64,000 nt of DNA, from NCBI RefSeq assembly GCF_036323735.1, contig NC_086020.1, positions 89,786,210-89,850,209 of the forward strand, given 5' to 3'. Made by a program: the position numbers and the translations under genes. Under the pieces are notes generated by a model, which had not been told where the DNA came from, did not search any database, and saw only the letters and a program-made list of their open reading frames with translations. The stretch is from Rattus norvegicus (lineage: Eukaryota > Chordata > Mammalia > Rodentia > Muridae). This document shows, in pieces, positions 62,018-64,000 of the stretch (position 1 is its first letter; each line of letters begins with the position of its first letter).

Positions 62018-62860
62018 TTAAAATTTACTTTGCATCCCAATCACTGCTTCCACTTCTGGTTGCCATCTCCCACAACCCTTCTCCCATTCCCATCACCCTT
62101 TCTCCTCTGAGAGGGTGGAGTCCCCCTCCTTGGGTATCCCCCAACAATGGCACATCAAGTCTCTGATGGGTAGACACATCCTCTCTCACTGAGGCCAGAC
62201 AAAGCAGCCTACCAAAGGATCATAACTAACGGACAGGCAACAGCTTTTGGGATAGCCCCTGCTTTAATTCTTTAGGACCCACATGAAGATCAAGCTGCAA
62301 ATCTGGGGAGGCCTAGGTCTAGCTGTTGTATGCACTTTGGTTGGTGTTTCAGTCTCTGAGATCGCCAAGGATCCAGGTTAGTTGACTGTTTGGAGTTTAT
62401 ATAACCTTCGTGGCCTGTAATCCTTCCCTCTATTCTTCCACTCTATCCACTGTTTGGGTATGGTTGCCTGCATCTGTCTGAATCAGTTGCTGGATGGAGC
62501 CATGCTAGACTCCTGTTTGCAAATGTAACAAGAGTACAAGTAATAGAGTTAGAGATTGGTGCTTACCCTTGGTATGGGTCTGTAGTTGGGTCACTTATTT
62601 CTTGGCCATTCTGCTCTATTCCCCAGCGCCTGCATTCTTTGTAGACAGAATAAATGTTGTGTTGAAAGGTTTCCGGTTGGGTTAGTGTCACTATCTCTCT
62701 ACTAAGGTACTCGCCTGGCTACCGTGGATGGCCACTTCATGTTCCATATCTCCAATGCTGTGAGGCACAGATAAGGTCACCCCTATTAATTCGTGGGTGC
62801 CTCCCCATCCCAGGTCTTTTGCATGTCCTTAAGATACCCCTCCTATACGAAATGCAGGAT
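62018..62860 (-). mobile_element. Lx-type L1 3' UTR, antisense
   Basis: Antisense of the same family as at 58.2 kb: a T-rich start, 'tgaggccagacaaagcagcc', 'gggatagcccctgctttaat', 'ggaggcctaggtctagctgt' and 'tgcatctgtctgaatcagtt'. The body extends to about 62860. Confidence 0.8.
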
Positions 62861-63645
62861 ACTCCATAACCCCAAAGAAGCGAAATGAAAAAAAAATCAT
62901 GCGCTGTTGCTTGCATCTCACTTTAAAGGGGGGAATTAAATAGTCATAGGAGGCAGACAGAGGGAGGGAACTGAGTGGAAGAAGGGAAATGGCAGAAAAT
63001 GGGCGAGGGGCTCAGGATTGGGTGTGACACAGATGCATTTGCAACTGGCAGTGGTGGAGAGGAGGGGCCCTCTCCAAGTCATTATCTGAAATGCAAAGAA
63101 GGGTTCTTTTATATTTTCCTTAAATACATCCCTTGTTAAAGCTTCAAACTAATTTAAATATATCAATACTTCAAAAATCTAACTTTTTCTCTTTCTTTCT
63201 CTATCTTTTCTTTATCTCTTTTTCTCTCCCCCCTTTCTTTCTTTCTCTGTTAAAAATGCCAGATAATACAATTTCAGTTCTCATTTGCAGTGGAGAAGAT
63301 ATAGTCTAACACACTGGGGACAGCCTGACAGAGGAAGCATAACATAATTGGTTCAATTTCCATCCAGTCAGAAATCAGAAGAGAAATTCTGGTGCTTAGA
63401 TCACTTGCTTTTTTATTTCCTTTGACTGAGTCTGGGAACCCAGCCCAAAGATACTGTCCATAACCAGGGCAGATCTTCCTTTCCTGGTTCAATATCTATG
63501 AACACAACTTTGCAAACAAATTCAGAGGTGTTTGTTGTAGATGATTATAAATCTAATTAATTGAACAATTAAGCACATCTAAGAGTAATACAGAGTTTGA
63601 GTGGTTTTAAAAGAAAATTAAAGTGTTACATATGACAAATCTATC
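62861..63645. other. Non-coding stretch with a pyrimidine-rich tract
   Basis: A CT-rich low-complexity tract covers about 63185-63250. A 72-codon minus-strand frame at 63274-63492 has no domain. Confidence 0.5.
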
Positions 63646-63985
63646 TTGGGGGTTGGGTGCATGGCTCAGGAAGATTGTTTGTTGAGCAAGCATGAGGTCT
63701 AGAGTTCACATTTGCAGGAAAAGGTAAGAATCCAGATACTGTCAGGCTCATCTGTCACCCCAGAAGTATGAGGGAGGGAGACGGGAAAATCACTGGGATT
63801 TACTGGTGGTCAACCTACCTCTAGCTTCAGTGAGATATCCTGTCTAAAGGGAAAAAGGGAGAGAGCAAGAAAACTAACATTCACATCTGGTTTCTATTTG
63901 AACATGAGTAGGCACATTCACCCAACTGTACATATACCAAACACAAACACATATGTTCACAAACACATAAAATATGTCTTTAATT
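63646..63985 (+). mobile_element. tRNA-derived SINE, B3/B4-like, diverged
   Basis: 'ggttgggtgcatggctcagg', 'gcaagcatgaggtctagagt', 'gtgagatatcctgtctaaag' and a CA-rich end are in the order of an old tRNA-derived rodent SINE. Family assignment is uncertain. Confidence 0.5.
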
Positions 63986-64000
63986 TCAATTCAGTTATTA

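Overview
This is mammalian nuclear DNA, and the repeat content identifies it as rat (Rattus norvegicus or a close relative). Four ID (BC1-type) SINEs with intact A-tails and 13-14 bp target-site duplications (TSDs), several rat-type L1 3' UTR fragments with perfect or near-perfect TSDs, and B1/B3 SINEs and Lx-type LINE remnants are all present. Nothing is arranged like a bacterial, phage or plasmid genome: there is no operon, no CRISPR array and no dense coding.

The only convincing protein-coding sequence is one exon on the minus strand at about 54939-55217. It holds the start codon and the first 85 codons of Ralyl (RALY RNA binding protein-like, an hnRNP C/RALY family RRM protein), with a good splice acceptor, a plausible branch point and a consensus donor. 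I found no other Ralyl exon, so positions 1-54938 are probably the intron downstream of this exon and 55218-64000 lie upstream (5' intron or leader). The remaining open frames are chance ORFs, repeat shadows or decayed LINE ORFs.

Layout. 1-9 kb: mostly AT-rich sequence with little recognisable content. 9.3-10.3 kb: an old dispersed repeat. 12-18 kb: SINEs and an (CTAT)n microsatellite next to an ID element. 19-22 kb: three young rat L1 3' ends in alternating orientation. 23.6-24 kb: a possible solo LTR. 25-28.5 kb: an ID element and stacked antisense L1 3' ends. 30.6-35 kb: microsatellites, an ancient L1/HAL1 remnant split by a younger L1, an ID nested in another repeat, and an L1 ORF2 remnant. 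36-37 kb: an L1 3' UTR. 38-44 kb: an ID element and two L1 copies with inverted 5' ends. 46.5-50 kb: rodent dispersed repeats, including a MurSatRep-like element. 52-63 kb: three Lx-type L1 3' ends, purine microsatellites and the Ralyl exon.

The most interesting structural observation is that three separate L1 copies (27.2-27.96, 38.9-41.8 and 43.2-44.05 kb) each show the 5'-inversion arrangement expected from twin priming, with the inverted piece ending almost exactly where the non-inverted piece begins. I found no previously undescribed molecular system; the sequence looks like an ordinary large intron of a neuronal RNA-binding protein gene with a rich retrotransposition record.
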